NCBI GenBank assembly: GCA_913045265.1
Contig: CAJWQX010000006.1
Coordinates: 3,233 to 67,232 of the forward strand
Length of the DNA stretch: 64,000 nucleotides
Reading direction: 5' to 3'
Origin: UBA11889 sp002313255
GTDB taxonomy: Bacteria; Pseudomonadota; Gammaproteobacteria; Pseudomonadales; Azotimanducaceae
Shown one piece after another: positions 53,183 to 62,101 of the stretch; within the stretch, counting starts at the first letter, position 1, and every line of letters begins with the position of its first letter. Position numbers and translations under genes: made by a program. The notes under the pieces were generated by a model. That model worked only from the letters and a program-made list of their open reading frames with translations. It ran no database searches and had not been told where the DNA came from.

Positions 53183-55160
53183 GCCACCTGCGCTCGTCGT
53201 CACTCAACTTGACCGACAACGCACCGAGCGAGCTTCTGGTTTCGGCCAGTTGTCGTGGTCCGATGAGTGGAAAGCATGGGAACGGCTGCGTAAGAACGTA
53301 AGCAAGGGCAATGTTGATGGGTTCGACGCCGTGTGCGACGGCTAGTTCCACCGCTCTATCGCGGCGTTTCCAATTGTCGTCAGAAAACCAACAACGCTGC
53401 ATCTCGGCGTCGGTGGGTTGATTACCGAAGTTGGTATCGATGTCCGATGCCAGCTGTTGCCGAACGGTGTCGGCTCGCCCGGTAAAAAAACCACGCGCTT
53501 GCGATGACCAGGGAAACAACGCGAGCTGGCGACTTTCTAGATACATGGCAAACGCAGCGTCACTCGCGGCGACACAGCCAGGCCAGACGGGATCGATCAT
53601 TTGGGCGAGACTGAAGTTGTTGGAGACGGCGACAAATCCTTGCAACCCGCATCGGGCGGCGTAGTCGTTGGCGGCCTGGATTCGAGCTAGCGACCAGTTT
53701 GACGCACCGAAGGCACGAATACGGCCCGCCTCGCGTTCGCGGTTGAGGACCTCGATCCACTCACCCACCTCCACGTCCGGATTGTCGCGATGGAGAAAAT
53801 AGAGGTCGAGGTGATCTGTTTGAAGCCGCTCGAGGCTTTCGTTCAATTGCGCTGACACGTGTTCTGGGTCATTGAGTGGCGTGTGAGCCCCCTTACCAAT
53901 GACGACGACATCGTCTCGAAGTCCGCGGTTGTCGATCCAATGACCCAGGAAGCGTTCCATGGCGCCGCCACCGTAGATATACGCAGTATCAAAGGTGTTA
54001 CCACCCGCTTCGAAGAAGTCGTCGAACATCACGAAAGCGTGGGCAACGTTGGGCTGATTATCGCAGCCCATGACAAGTCGAGAGACTGGCTTGTCGATAC
54101 CGTCCAGCTGGCCGTAGGCCATGTTCGACGACTCAGCTTGCAGTGGTCGGCCGTGAACTGGATAGACTTGGCGGTCGGGTTTTTCTTGGTCGAACTCAAG
54201 GCCGATGGTGTGTCGCCATGCGTCGAGAACCCTTGCGTTGGCGAGGCTATCGCGCCAATCCATCGTCTTGGATTGGGTGAGACTTAACGAGAGACATCGA
54301 TCCACTTCGTCGACTTCGTGGACATACGGGGGTTTGGCGGAACCGGTAATGATTTGCTTTTGGCCCCCTTGAATCAAATCAAAGGACCACTCGGTTGGGC
54401 AAAGCCAGGGATGGTCGATGTGGATGTGTCCTGAGCTGCCGAAGACGCTCACCGAGTTGTTGAGTCCCAATTGCACCCCAGTCGTAACGTGTGCCGCGAT
54501 GCCGAGTGGAAAGTGCAGCAGAGCGGAGGCGAACGCGTCGGTCCGGGTTTCGCCCAGCCGCCCGTGGCCACTGACGCGCTCGGGTTCGTCGCCTGCAATG
54601 AGGCGCGCCATGGACACCGGATAACAACCGACATCCATAATGCCGCCGCCCGCCAGGTCGTTTGCGAACAGCCGATGCTCGGCGTTGAACGGGGCGTAAA
54701 AACCAAAGCTCGCTTGAATGTGTCGAATTTCGCCGATGGCTCCATCGCGTAAGAGATCGATGAGCCGCTGCGTTTGCGGATGGGTCCGGTACATAAACGC
54801 TTCCATCAGAAAGGTTTGGGTGTCGGAAGCCTTTTGCACCATCGCCATGACTTGTGGGTGATTCACGGCCATGGGCTTTTCGCAAAGGACGGCCTTACCG
54901 GCTTCGAGCGCTTTGATCGTCCATTCGGCGTGCTGTGGGTGGGGCGTCGCGACGTAGAGGGCATCGACGTCGGGATCGTCGATGAGGTCCTGGTACGATC
55001 CGTGAGCCGTTAGCTCCTCGTAGTTGCTTGCAAACGCTTCCGCGCTAGCGAGGGAGCGGCTACCGACGGCAACAAGCTCCCCGGTCTCCGAGGCTGAGAC
55101 TGCGTCGGCCAGGGTCTTGGCTATGCGCCCCGTGGCGAGAATGCCCCAACGGGTTGTCAC
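53148..55160 (-). CDS. Gfo/Idh/MocA oxidoreductase fused to aldo/keto reductase
   Basis: Residues 1 to about 330 are a Gfo/Idh/MocA-type dehydrogenase: ILATGRIAKTLA, VATPHPQHAE, LCEKPMAVNHPQV (catalytic Lys-Pro) and GGGIMDVGCYPVS. From about residue 350 to the end (670) lies an aldo/keto reductase with DTAYIYGGG (Asp/Tyr), GKGAH (Lys) and YFLHRDN (His). Each half alone would have normal length, so the fusion is likely real and could act on successive oxidation steps of one sugar-like substrate, with NAD(P) cycling internally (inference). The 3' end overlaps the second RDD gene. Confidence 0.88.
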   Translation of the reverse strand: MTTRWGILATGRIAKTLADAVSASETGELVAVGSRSLASAEAFASNYEELTAHGSYQDLIDDPDVDALYVATPHPQHAEWTIKALEAGKAVLCEKPMAVNHPQVMAMVQKASDTQTFLMEAFMYRTHPQTQRLIDLLRDGAIGEIRHIQASFGFYAPFNAEHRLFANDLAGGGIMDVGCYPVSMARLIAGDEPERVSGHGRLGETRTDAFASALLHFPLGIAAHVTTGVQLGLNNSVSVFGSSGHIHIDHPWLCPTEWSFDLIQGGQKQIITGSAKPPYVHEVDEVDRCLSLSLTQSKTMDWRDSLANARVLDAWRHTIGLEFDQEKPDRQVYPVHGRPLQAESSNMAYGQLDGIDKPVSRLVMGCDNQPNVAHAFVMFDDFFEAGGNTFDTAYIYGGGAMERFLGHWIDNRGLRDDVVVIGKGAHTPLNDPEHVSAQLNESLERLQTDHLDLYFLHRDNPDVEVGEWIEVLNREREAGRIRAFGASNWSLARIQAANDYAARCGLQGFVAVSNNFSLAQMIDPVWPGCVAASDAAFAMYLESRQLALFPWSSQARGFFTGRADTVRQQLASDIDTNFGNQPTDAEMQRCWFSDDNWKRRDRAVELAVAHGVEPINIALAYVLTQPFPCFPLIGPRQLAETRSSLGALSVKLSDDERRWLNLEVPTRTAF

Positions 55161-55183
55161 GGTCGTGGCATGCCAGCGACCTG

Positions 55184-55999
55184 CTAATTACTAACGTTGA
55201 TTTCGAATGTGGACGATTCAGGACGTGCGACCCCACGCTTCGAACTGGTGATCGCGTCGAGCAACAAACGAATATGGGGGTGTTCGCCTAGGGCCTTTTC
55301 AACTTCGTGAACGGCATCTTCCAGCCGCAATTCACGCATAAACAGCGTACGGAAAGCCCGCCGAACCTCGGCGATGGCTTGGTCAGGATACCCGGCCCGT
55401 TCCATCCCAATCTTGTTGATCACACGCATGCGCGCGGGATTGCCGTCAGCAATCGTGTACGGGAGGATGTCCTGAGTCGCTTTCGCCATGCCCGCGACCA
55501 TGGCGGCGCGGCCGACGTGGCAAAACTGATGGACGCCGCTCAGACCGCCTAAATTGGCATAGTCACCGATCGTCACGTGACCTCCCAAGGAGACCTGGTG
55601 GCTCAATGTAACGTGATCGCCGACAACGCAATTGTGGGCGACGTGAGATTGGGCGAGCAGCGCGCAGTCGTTGCCGAGAACGGTCTCTGAGTTCTCTTCG
55701 GTTCCGCTATGGATAGAAACGTATTCCCGGATAATGTTGCGGTGCCCGATGCGGGCATAGGTCACGGACCCTGGGACGTATTTAAGGTCCTGCGATTGGA
55801 CGCCGAGGGTGACGAAGGGAAATACATCGCAGTCCTGGCCGATGGAGGTATACCCATCGACCACGACGTGGGAACGAAGTGTCGTATGGTTGCCAATGGT
55901 CACGTTGGCGCCGACGGTGCAGAACGGACCGATATTGCAATCGTCACCGATTTTCGCGTCGGCGTGGACTTCGGCGGATTTGTGAACGTTAATGGCCAT
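55184..55999 (-). CDS. lpxA: acyl-ACP--UDP-GlcNAc O-acyltransferase
   Basis: First committed enzyme of lipid A synthesis, made of hexapeptide-repeat left-handed beta-helix turns. The catalytic HVAH motif gives H119 and H122, equivalent to E. coli H122/H125; GGLSGVHQF and the C-terminal helical domain are also present. The ATG at 55999 gives 270 residues. It is solitary: no lpxD, fabZ or lpxB is next to it, whereas the usual cluster is lpxD-fabZ-lpxA-lpxB. It may be a dispersed or second copy. Confidence 0.92.
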   Translation of the reverse strand: MAINVHKSAEVHADAKIGDDCNIGPFCTVGANVTIGNHTTLRSHVVVDGYTSIGQDCDVFPFVTLGVQSQDLKYVPGSVTYARIGHRNIIREYVSIHSGTEENSETVLGNDCALLAQSHVAHNCVVGDHVTLSHQVSLGGHVTIGDYANLGGLSGVHQFCHVGRAAMVAGMAKATQDILPYTIADGNPARMRVINKIGMERAGYPDQAIAEVRRAFRTLFMRELRLEDAVHEVEKALGEHPHIRLLLDAITSSKRGVARPESSTFEINVSN

Positions 56000-56125
56000 A
56001 CGACAAGGGGTTAACCAATCGACTAGTCGCAACCTAATATACAACGAAAATCAAAGAAAATGAATGAAAAGTGGAGAAAGGATGAATGCTTTGTTACGTC
56101 CTTTTGGAAGTGTGGCCTTATAGAC

Positions 56126-57034
56126 CTAGGCCTTTTTGTTTGCAATCGCGCGTTCGTATGGGGTCATATCCATGGCGGGATAACGCGCTGCAACGCCTTC
56201 CAGCGTCTCGGGTGTCCAATATTCGTGGCCTGGGGACGGAAAACCAAGCAGGGTACGTTCTTCGGGCGAGGCTCCTTCGATCCATTGGCGGAATTCAGGT
56301 CGTATGGCCTGGGCGGACCAACCCACGATGCCTAGCCACTTCCACGCAGCCGGGGCGTAGGTAATAAATTGACCGATTCGGCCCGCGTCAGCTCGGAATG
56401 GCGTGCCCCGATGAAACGTCCGCATGCTATACGCGAGCAACGAACCCGCGGGTACCACCACGTTGATTTCGTTGTCGTACAACTCGGTTCGATCTTCGCG
56501 TGAGTAGTGCGCGGGCCAGCGAATTTTTTCTGGGTAGTGCGTCCAAGAACACACGGCCGTTGGCGCGTGGTCAGCCGAGACGTCGGTGTAGTAAAGCAAG
56601 TAGGCCGTTTGCCAGTACGCAGGATCGTTGGGAGGATACGCCAGTGTGTGGTTGCCGAAGTCGCAGTGCATACCTTGGTCTCGGTCACCGGGGTGTCCCT
56701 TGCATTTGACGCTGAGGTGGGACTGTTCGCAGTAGAGGTCGTTGTGCCCGATCATCTCTGCGGCAAACGCCCGCAGTTCAGGATGTAGGGTGATGTCGTT
56801 CAAGAATAAACCGGTGTAAGGAAATTGCATCGGACCCCGACCGTGGATGCGGCCGCTCTCCCAGCCCTCGGGTTTCGGGAGGCTCGGATCGTCGCAGTAC
56901 TCGACCCACCCAGGCAGGGTGTGGGTTAGATCTGAACGGGCACCCTCCAGCTCCTCGGCGGTGAGAAAATTCTCCACGATCACGAAACCGTGGTCTCGGT
57001 AGTGATCGATGTGTGCCTGCTGAAAACGCGTCAC
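56126..57034 (-). CDS. phytanoyl-CoA dioxygenase (PhyH) family protein
   Basis: Fe(II)/2-oxoglutarate dioxygenase of 302 residues. The facial triad is H123-x-D125 in MHCDFGNH and H208 in TFHRGTP, with R219 as the 2-oxoglutarate-binding candidate. PhyH-type enzymes in bacteria hydroxylate a range of substrates, so the target is not known. It ends close to lpxA on the same strand and begins 14 bases after the hydrolase stop, so the latter two are likely co-transcribed. Confidence 0.9.
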   Translation of the reverse strand: MTRFQQAHIDHYRDHGFVIVENFLTAEELEGARSDLTHTLPGWVEYCDDPSLPKPEGWESGRIHGRGPMQFPYTGLFLNDITLHPELRAFAAEMIGHNDLYCEQSHLSVKCKGHPGDRDQGMHCDFGNHTLAYPPNDPAYWQTAYLLYYTDVSADHAPTAVCSWTHYPEKIRWPAHYSREDRTELYDNEINVVVPAGSLLAYSMRTFHRGTPFRADAGRIGQFITYAPAAWKWLGIVGWSAQAIRPEFRQWIEGASPEERTLLGFPSPGHEYWTPETLEGVAARYPAMDMTPYERAIANKKA

Positions 57035-57048
57035 ATTAAGGACTTAAA

Positions 57049-57978
57049 TCAAAGGTATTCAAGAAACCAGTCGCGCGCCATCGTTGAGGCCTCGCGATAG
57101 TTCTCGTCATAGATATCGTAATGGCCTCCCGGGAAGACGTGATAACGCGAAGTCGTGGTTGCCGGCAAAGCCTCGTGGGCTGCCATACCGGAATTTTCGC
57201 GACCTCCGTATTCTTCGTCTTCTTGATCGAGGATGAGTGTAGGTACGCTAACAGTACGGGCGGCGACCCGAGGAAGGTAACGCCACATGGTCCGGGCGTC
57301 GCCGGCACCCTTGAGTGACTCCGGCATCGCGGGAGATCGAGGCACCGACCACAGTTTGCCTTTCGCCATGGCAGCACCCAGTGCCTGGCCTTCGGGCGGC
57401 ACGGTAGGATGGCCGTCTTCGTCCGTCGGAGCGCCCATCCCTGGCACCTGACTGACAACGGCCCGTATTCTTGGATCGGTGCCAGCGACGAAAATAACGT
57501 GGCCTCCCCCAAAACTTGATCCCCAGAGGCCTACGCGCTTGGAATTGATCTGGGGATGGTCCAGGAGGTAATCGAGGACGTTGTGGATGTCTCGATTCTG
57601 GTCGAGTGGGTCCACGACTTCACGGACGGGATAGGCACTTACCGTGATCGAACCATCTGCGTCGGGGGATGGTTGCGCGTCGGGCGTCGCCAACCGCGCA
57701 TCGCTCTCGTACCAACCACGGTAATCGAAGGTAAGGCAAGCAAATCCAGCTGCGCAAAAAAAAGGCGCGTACGTCGTACTCAGGTGTGCTTTAGGTCCGG
57801 CCCAACCATGGCAGAGAAGGATTGCAGGGAATCCGCCGTCGTCGCTTGAGCTCTCTGGGATGAATAGGTCAGCGGCGAGACGCGTGCCTTCGCTCCAAAT
57901 GGTAATCTCTTCCTTCAAAGATTCTGTCGCCTCGACCAACGCAGCGCCCATATTGCCGGTTGCGAAGCGGGAGGTCAC
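57049..57978 (-). CDS. alpha/beta hydrolase (dienelactone hydrolase-like)
   Basis: Serine hydrolase with the oxyanion segment LLCHGWAGPK, nucleophile elbow GLWGSSFGGGH, a YRGW turn, and a late His in PGGHYDIYDE. It has a short, acyl-peptidase-like form without a cap domain. The GTG at 57978 and the ATG at 57951 are both possible starts. It shares a 31-base divergent region with the UGSC partner gene, and a PhyH gene follows. Confidence 0.82.
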   Translation of the reverse strand: MTSRFATGNMGAALVEATESLKEEITIWSEGTRLAADLFIPESSSDDGGFPAILLCHGWAGPKAHLSTTYAPFFCAAGFACLTFDYRGWYESDARLATPDAQPSPDADGSITVSAYPVREVVDPLDQNRDIHNVLDYLLDHPQINSKRVGLWGSSFGGGHVIFVAGTDPRIRAVVSQVPGMGAPTDEDGHPTVPPEGQALGAAMAKGKLWSVPRSPAMPESLKGAGDARTMWRYLPRVAARTVSVPTLILDQEDEEYGGRENSGMAAHEALPATTTSRYHVFPGGHYDIYDENYREASTMARDWFLEYL

Positions 57979-58009
57979 GTAGCGGATGGAATCCGTGTAG
58001 GAGGAACGT

Positions 58010-59053
58010 ATGGCTGCAACCGAGAGGGTCCACGAGGTCGAGGACGATGCCCTTGCGGCAATCGATTACTGCTATGAGCAAGGTTGGACCGATGGATTAC
58101 CCGTGGTGCCACCGGAGCGTGGTCGGGTCGACGCCATGCTGGCCATGGAGGGGCGTCCGCCCGCGACGGTGATTGCAAGTCATCCGGCCACGGGACTTGA
58201 GTGCAGCCTTCACGGTGCCGCGGTGAATGCCGTGATGGCGGGTTGCTTGCCCGAGTATTTCCCGGTCGTTGTTGCCGCCTTAGAAGCCGTCAATGGACCC
58301 GATTACAGCTTTCACGCGTCGACGGCGAGTACCGGTGGCTCGGCCCCCATGGTCATCGTGAGTGGCCCAGTGGTTCGCGAGTTGGGTATGAATTCGGCAG
58401 GCAATGTATTTGGGCCTGGGAATCGAGCCAACGCTACGATCGGTCGGGCAATGCGGCTCATTATCATGAACGTATTTGAAATGCTGCCTGGCATTTCCGA
58501 CCAGTCGACCCAAGGTTATCCCGGTAAATACGCCTCGTGCATCGCCGAACGCGCCGAGTCGAGCCCGTGGGATCCATTGCACGTCGAGCTCGGTTATGGA
58601 GAAGACATTTCCAGCGCGACGGTATTTGCAGGTTCTGGCTTCTGCAACGTCGAAAACCATGGTGGCAATACGCCCGAGTCGATTTTGGATTGTGTTGCGG
58701 ATGCGATGGCCAGCCTTGGATGCATCACCATTGGGCAGTCCGTGGTGGTGTTGTCACCCGAACACGCGGACATCGTAGCGGCCACGGGTTGGAGCCGTGG
58801 GGACGTGTGCCAGTACCTATTCACCCAAGCGAATCGGACCGTTGAGAACATGCAGCGCGTGGGAAAATACGTCGAGAGGGAACACGAGCGCCAAGGGACT
58901 GAACACGTGCATCGAGGTTTCGGCCCAGCAGACATACTTCTCTTGGTTGCGGGCGGTGATGCGGGCGGACATTCGTGCTTCATTCCTTCGTGGAGTCGTA
59001 CGCGGGCATCCATCATGCAATCGAAGCCGATTGGAGTGTGTATCGACTGTTAA
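58010..59053 (+). CDS. conserved partner of the UGSC selenoprotein, unknown function
   Basis: A 347-residue protein that I cannot assign to a named family. Notable parts are YEQGWTDGLPVVPPERG near the N-terminus, a central glycine- and serine-rich ASTASTGGSAPMVIVSGP, GNVFGPGNRANATIGRAM, a GGNTPES motif and a C-terminal VAGGDAGGHSCF, ending in a cysteine-rich GVCIDC. It has no signal peptide. GGAGGAAC precedes the ATG at 58010. The next gene, the UGSC selenoprotein, starts 21 bases later, so the two form an operon and probably act together. Confidence 0.72.
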   Translation: MAATERVHEVEDDALAAIDYCYEQGWTDGLPVVPPERGRVDAMLAMEGRPPATVIASHPATGLECSLHGAAVNAVMAGCLPEYFPVVVAALEAVNGPDYSFHASTASTGGSAPMVIVSGPVVRELGMNSAGNVFGPGNRANATIGRAMRLIIMNVFEMLPGISDQSTQGYPGKYASCIAERAESSPWDPLHVELGYGEDISSATVFAGSGFCNVENHGGNTPESILDCVADAMASLGCITIGQSVVVLSPEHADIVAATGWSRGDVCQYLFTQANRTVENMQRVGKYVEREHERQGTEHVHRGFGPADILLLVAGGDAGGHSCFIPSWSRTRASIMQSKPIGVCIDC

Positions 59054-59074
59054 TTACGTGAAAAGGAGGTGTTC

Positions 59075-59614
59075 ATGAGTATCGAACTAATGGATCCGGG
59101 TGCAGATGGGGATGGTGCGCCGACACGCGTCGCGGCGCCCCGTCTGGCGAGCTTGGAAGGAAAGAAGATCGGATTGTTGTCAAACGGTAAGGCCAATGCG
59201 GAGTTGTTGGTGCGTGAGACGGCGGCCCGGTTTGAGGAGAAACACGGCTGTTCGGTGGTTCATTTCATCGACAAACGGAACGCGGGTAAGCCGGCGGACC
59301 CTGCCTACCTGGCCGAACTGGCGGCGGAAGCCGATTTTCTGATTACGGCGGTTGGTGACTGAGGAAGTTGCTCAACGTGCAGTGTGCATGACGGCATTTC
59401 CTTTGAAGACCACCACAAACCCGCATTGGTCATTTGTACGCACCCGTTCGAGCCGACGGGGCGGAATATCGCGCGTGCGTTGGGGCTCGCCGATTACCAG
59501 TTTGCGATGGTTGATCACCCGATCGGTAGTCGGACCGACGAGGAGATTCGAACACGCGCCCAGGATGCCTACGAACAAGGTCGCGCAATCCTGACGAATG
59601 GATCGGGTGCTTGA
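59075..59614 (+). CDS. UGSC-family selenoprotein with in-frame TGA (Sec96)
   Basis: AAAGGAGGTG precedes ATG 59075. The frame reads through an in-frame TGA at 59360-59362 to a stop at 59614, 179 residues with the TGA as selenocysteine. The motif at residues 96-102 is U-G-S-C-S-T-C. Residues before the TGA (LEGKKIGLLSNGKANAELL, then FLITAVGD) and after it (SVHDG, PALVICTHPFEP, LADYQFAMVDHPIG) are both coding in character and in the same frame. This is the architecture of the UGSC selenoprotein family, known from marine genomes and metagenomes. A SECIS-like hairpin lies just after the TGA. It follows the partner gene. Function is unknown; a redox role is probable. Confidence 0.88.
59360..59401 (+). 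promoter_or_regulatory. candidate bacterial SECIS element with Sec UGA codon
   Basis: The TGA at 59360-59362 is followed at once by an interrupted stem: GGAAGT (59363-59368) pairs with ATTTCC (59396-59401), one pair being G-U. An apical stem CGTGCA (59376-59381) pairs with TGCATG (59385-59390) around a GTG loop. A hairpin of about 39 bases directly 3' of the UGA is where bacterial SelB-binding elements lie. The exact loop contacts cannot be verified by eye. Confidence 0.65.
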
Positions 59615-59677
59615 TAGGTAAGAACCTTTCGGGACAGAGATAGTGCGAACGGATAGTTAACCAAGGGGACAAGAACG

Positions 59678-61219
59678 ATGGTAGCAATGACCATGACGGA
59701 CAAGGGTGAAATTCGCGGGTCGGAAGAAGACGGGCTTTTGGTGTTTCGGGGAATTCCCTACGCGGCCGCGCCCACAGGTGAACTACGCTGGCAACCACCA
59801 CAACCGCATCCGCCGTGGGATGAGGCCCTCGAGGCGACCGGGTTCGGCAATCAAGCTCCGCAAAATGCCAGCCCAATGGACGGTTTGTTTGGAGGGTCCG
59901 CTGAGCCGGCTGCTCAAGGAGAGGACTGCCTCTTCCTGAATGTCTGGACCCCGGGGACAAACAACGCCGAACGTCCGGTGATGTTCTGGATCCACGGCGG
60001 AGGTTTTACGATTGGAGCCGGATCCCAGCCCCTATACGACGGCCAATATTTGGCACGGGATGGCGACGTCGTGGTGGTGACGATCAATTATCGTATGGGT
60101 GCCCTCGGCTTCCTGAACTTAAAAGAGGCCACCGACGGCAAAATTGGGGCTACCGGTAACGAAGGGTTGTTGGACCAAGTGGCAGCGCTCGAATGGGTGA
60201 GGGACAACATTGCGGCGTTTGGCGGCGACCCGACCAACGTGACCATTTTTGGCGAAAGCGCCGGGGGCATGTCCGTGGGTTGCTTGCTCGCCATGCCGAG
60301 TGCCGAGGGACTCTTCCATAAAGCCATACTCCAAAGCGGTGCTTGTCACACGGCGCTTTCGAAGTCGGAAGCTTTGAGGGTGGCCGAGACGGTGATGGAA
60401 CTGCTTGAGACCGACGATCCCGATGCACTGATGGAGCTGCCCGAGGCGACCTTGACGGAAGTCCAAACCAAGCTTAGTGCGATCGCGTCTGAACGGGGGC
60501 TAGCGGGAATGTCTTTTCAACCGGTCATCGACGGTGAGGTGTTGCCGGCGATGCCGATCGAACGCGTTCGCGCGGGCTCGGCGGCCGGAATCGCCATTAT
60601 GGCGGGCTGTACGACTGAAGAGTGGAAGCTCTTTTCCGGGCTCGATCCGGCCGCGACGAACATGTCGGAAGAGGCGCTTACCGAGGCCGTCGGTGACATA
60701 TTTGGCGATTTGGCCGCCGACGTCATTGGAAGTTACCGTTCCTGGCTTGCGGACAGCGGCAAGGGCACTGGTCCTGGCGACGTTTCGGCTGAGATCATGA
60801 CGGATCGTGTCTTCTGGGTCCCGGCAATGATCCTGCTTGAAGCTCAGCGTGCGCATGACGCGCGGACCTACGGCTATCTTTTCGATTGGAAATCGCCGCT
60901 GATGGGGGGCGCCATGGGTGCGTGCCACGCGGTGGAGTTGGGATTCGTTTGGGGAACCTACGATAAGAACGGTGCTGACACGTTCTTCGGTGAGGGAGCA
61001 GAAGCCGACGCCCTGTCAGAATTTACGCAGGACGCATGGATACGTTTCGCCCGCACCGGGCATCCGGGTGGCGGCTCGGGACCTGCCTGGCCGAGCTACG
61101 ATTCTGAAAGGCGAGCAACCATGGTTTTCTCGAGTTCGCCCGAGGTAGTCATGGATCCAGCGGATGCTATTCGAACGCTTTGGACCGGGGTGCCGGAATC
61201 TACACTTGGGACCCTGTAA
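59678..61219 (+). CDS. type B carboxylesterase
   Basis: A 513-residue alpha/beta-hydrolase. GEDCLFLNVWTP, the oxyanion hole IHGGGF, the nucleophile elbow TIFGESAGG (S194) and the late His in GACHAVELGFVWG match the carboxylesterase type B family. No signal peptide is visible. AAGGGGAC precedes the ATG at 59678. It is 63 bases after the selenoprotein in the same direction. It likely hydrolyses carboxylic esters. Confidence 0.9.
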   Translation: MVAMTMTDKGEIRGSEEDGLLVFRGIPYAAAPTGELRWQPPQPHPPWDEALEATGFGNQAPQNASPMDGLFGGSAEPAAQGEDCLFLNVWTPGTNNAERPVMFWIHGGGFTIGAGSQPLYDGQYLARDGDVVVVTINYRMGALGFLNLKEATDGKIGATGNEGLLDQVAALEWVRDNIAAFGGDPTNVTIFGESAGGMSVGCLLAMPSAEGLFHKAILQSGACHTALSKSEALRVAETVMELLETDDPDALMELPEATLTEVQTKLSAIASERGLAGMSFQPVIDGEVLPAMPIERVRAGSAAGIAIMAGCTTEEWKLFSGLDPAATNMSEEALTEAVGDIFGDLAADVIGSYRSWLADSGKGTGPGDVSAEIMTDRVFWVPAMILLEAQRAHDARTYGYLFDWKSPLMGGAMGACHAVELGFVWGTYDKNGADTFFGEGAEADALSEFTQDAWIRFARTGHPGGGSGPAWPSYDSERRATMVFSSSPEVVMDPADAIRTLWTGVPESTLGTL

Positions 61220-61280
61220 ACTGCATCGCAATCAAGAGGCCGTGCTTTTCGTCCAGTGCACGGACGAACGAGGAGATAAC

Positions 61281-62078
61281 GTGCGATCGAACAGGCTAGC
61301 GTTACGAAAATCGTCACGTCGTCTTGGCGTGGGTGTAGTCGTAGCAATCACGTGGTTGATCTTCGGTCCGTACCAGGTGGCCAAGGCCGAGGCCTTGACC
61401 GCAGAAGAATTGATGAGCCGCGCGCTCGAACTGACGCGCGGAGTGAGCTCATACTCGGAACTCGTGATGCGTATCCAACGACCGGACTGGAACCGCTCGT
61501 CCACCATCGTTGCGTGGACGCGGGGACAAGACGAGGCGTTGATACGGTTCACCGCACCGGCGAAGGACGCGGGCAACGCGGTGTTAAAAAAGGGCGAGAA
61601 GATGTGGACGTTCGCGCCCGCGCTCAAGCGATCGATACGGTTGCCGAGCAGCATGATGTCCCAAAGCTGGGGCGGATCGGATTTCTCGTACAACGACCTG
61701 TCTCGATCCGATGAATTGTTGCGTTACTACGATCTTTCCGTCGTCGGGACAACGGTCGAGGATGGCCATACGATTTACACCATTGATGCGGTGCCCCACG
61801 ACGACGCGCCGGTCGTCTGGGGTAAAGAGACCATGGTCGTCCGGGACGATTACGTGATGCTGTCGCAGACCTATTTTGATCAATCGATGACGCCGATCAA
61901 ACGGCTCGAAACGAAACGGATCGCTGAGCTGGGTGGCCGCACGATAGGCGTCTTGATGCGTATGTCAAACCTCGAAGAGCCACAAGAATGGACCGAGATC
62001 GAATACGTCGAAGCCGACTTTAATGCCGACGTCGCCGATCGTAAGTTCACTTTATTTTCGCTGACGTCGGGTCGTTAA
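61281..62078 (+). CDS. LolA-like outer-membrane lipoprotein-sorting protein
   Basis: An exported protein of 265 residues: an N-terminal signal peptide (basic region, then VGVVVAITWLIFG, cleavage near AKA-EAL), followed by a LolA/LolB-type barrel with the DNA-level layout of the large LolA-like family (WTFAPALKRSIRLPSSMMSQSW, WGKETMVVRDDYVMLSQTYFD). GTG 61281 has GAGGAGAT upstream. It begins 61 bases after the esterase and directly precedes two FtsX-type permeases, so it is probably their periplasmic partner. Confidence 0.85.
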   Translation: MRSNRLALRKSSRRLGVGVVVAITWLIFGPYQVAKAEALTAEELMSRALELTRGVSSYSELVMRIQRPDWNRSSTIVAWTRGQDEALIRFTAPAKDAGNAVLKKGEKMWTFAPALKRSIRLPSSMMSQSWGGSDFSYNDLSRSDELLRYYDLSVVGTTVEDGHTIYTIDAVPHDDAPVVWGKETMVVRDDYVMLSQTYFDQSMTPIKRLETKRIAELGGRTIGVLMRMSNLEEPQEWTEIEYVEADFNADVADRKFTLFSLTSGR

Positions 62079-62101
62079 ATCGGACCATGGGTTACTAGAC
62101 G

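Noticed and set aside
56114..56137. GGCCT/AGGCC hairpin followed by five T on the plus strand, like a terminator
   Set aside because: The T-run is on the wrong strand for the minus-strand genes that flank it, and it overlaps the PhyH coding end. No plus-strand gene precedes it.
59384..59614. A separate small ORF starting at GTG downstream of the selenoprotein
   Set aside because: It has no ribosome binding site and is in frame with the preceding gene across the TGA; it is the selenoprotein's C-terminal half.
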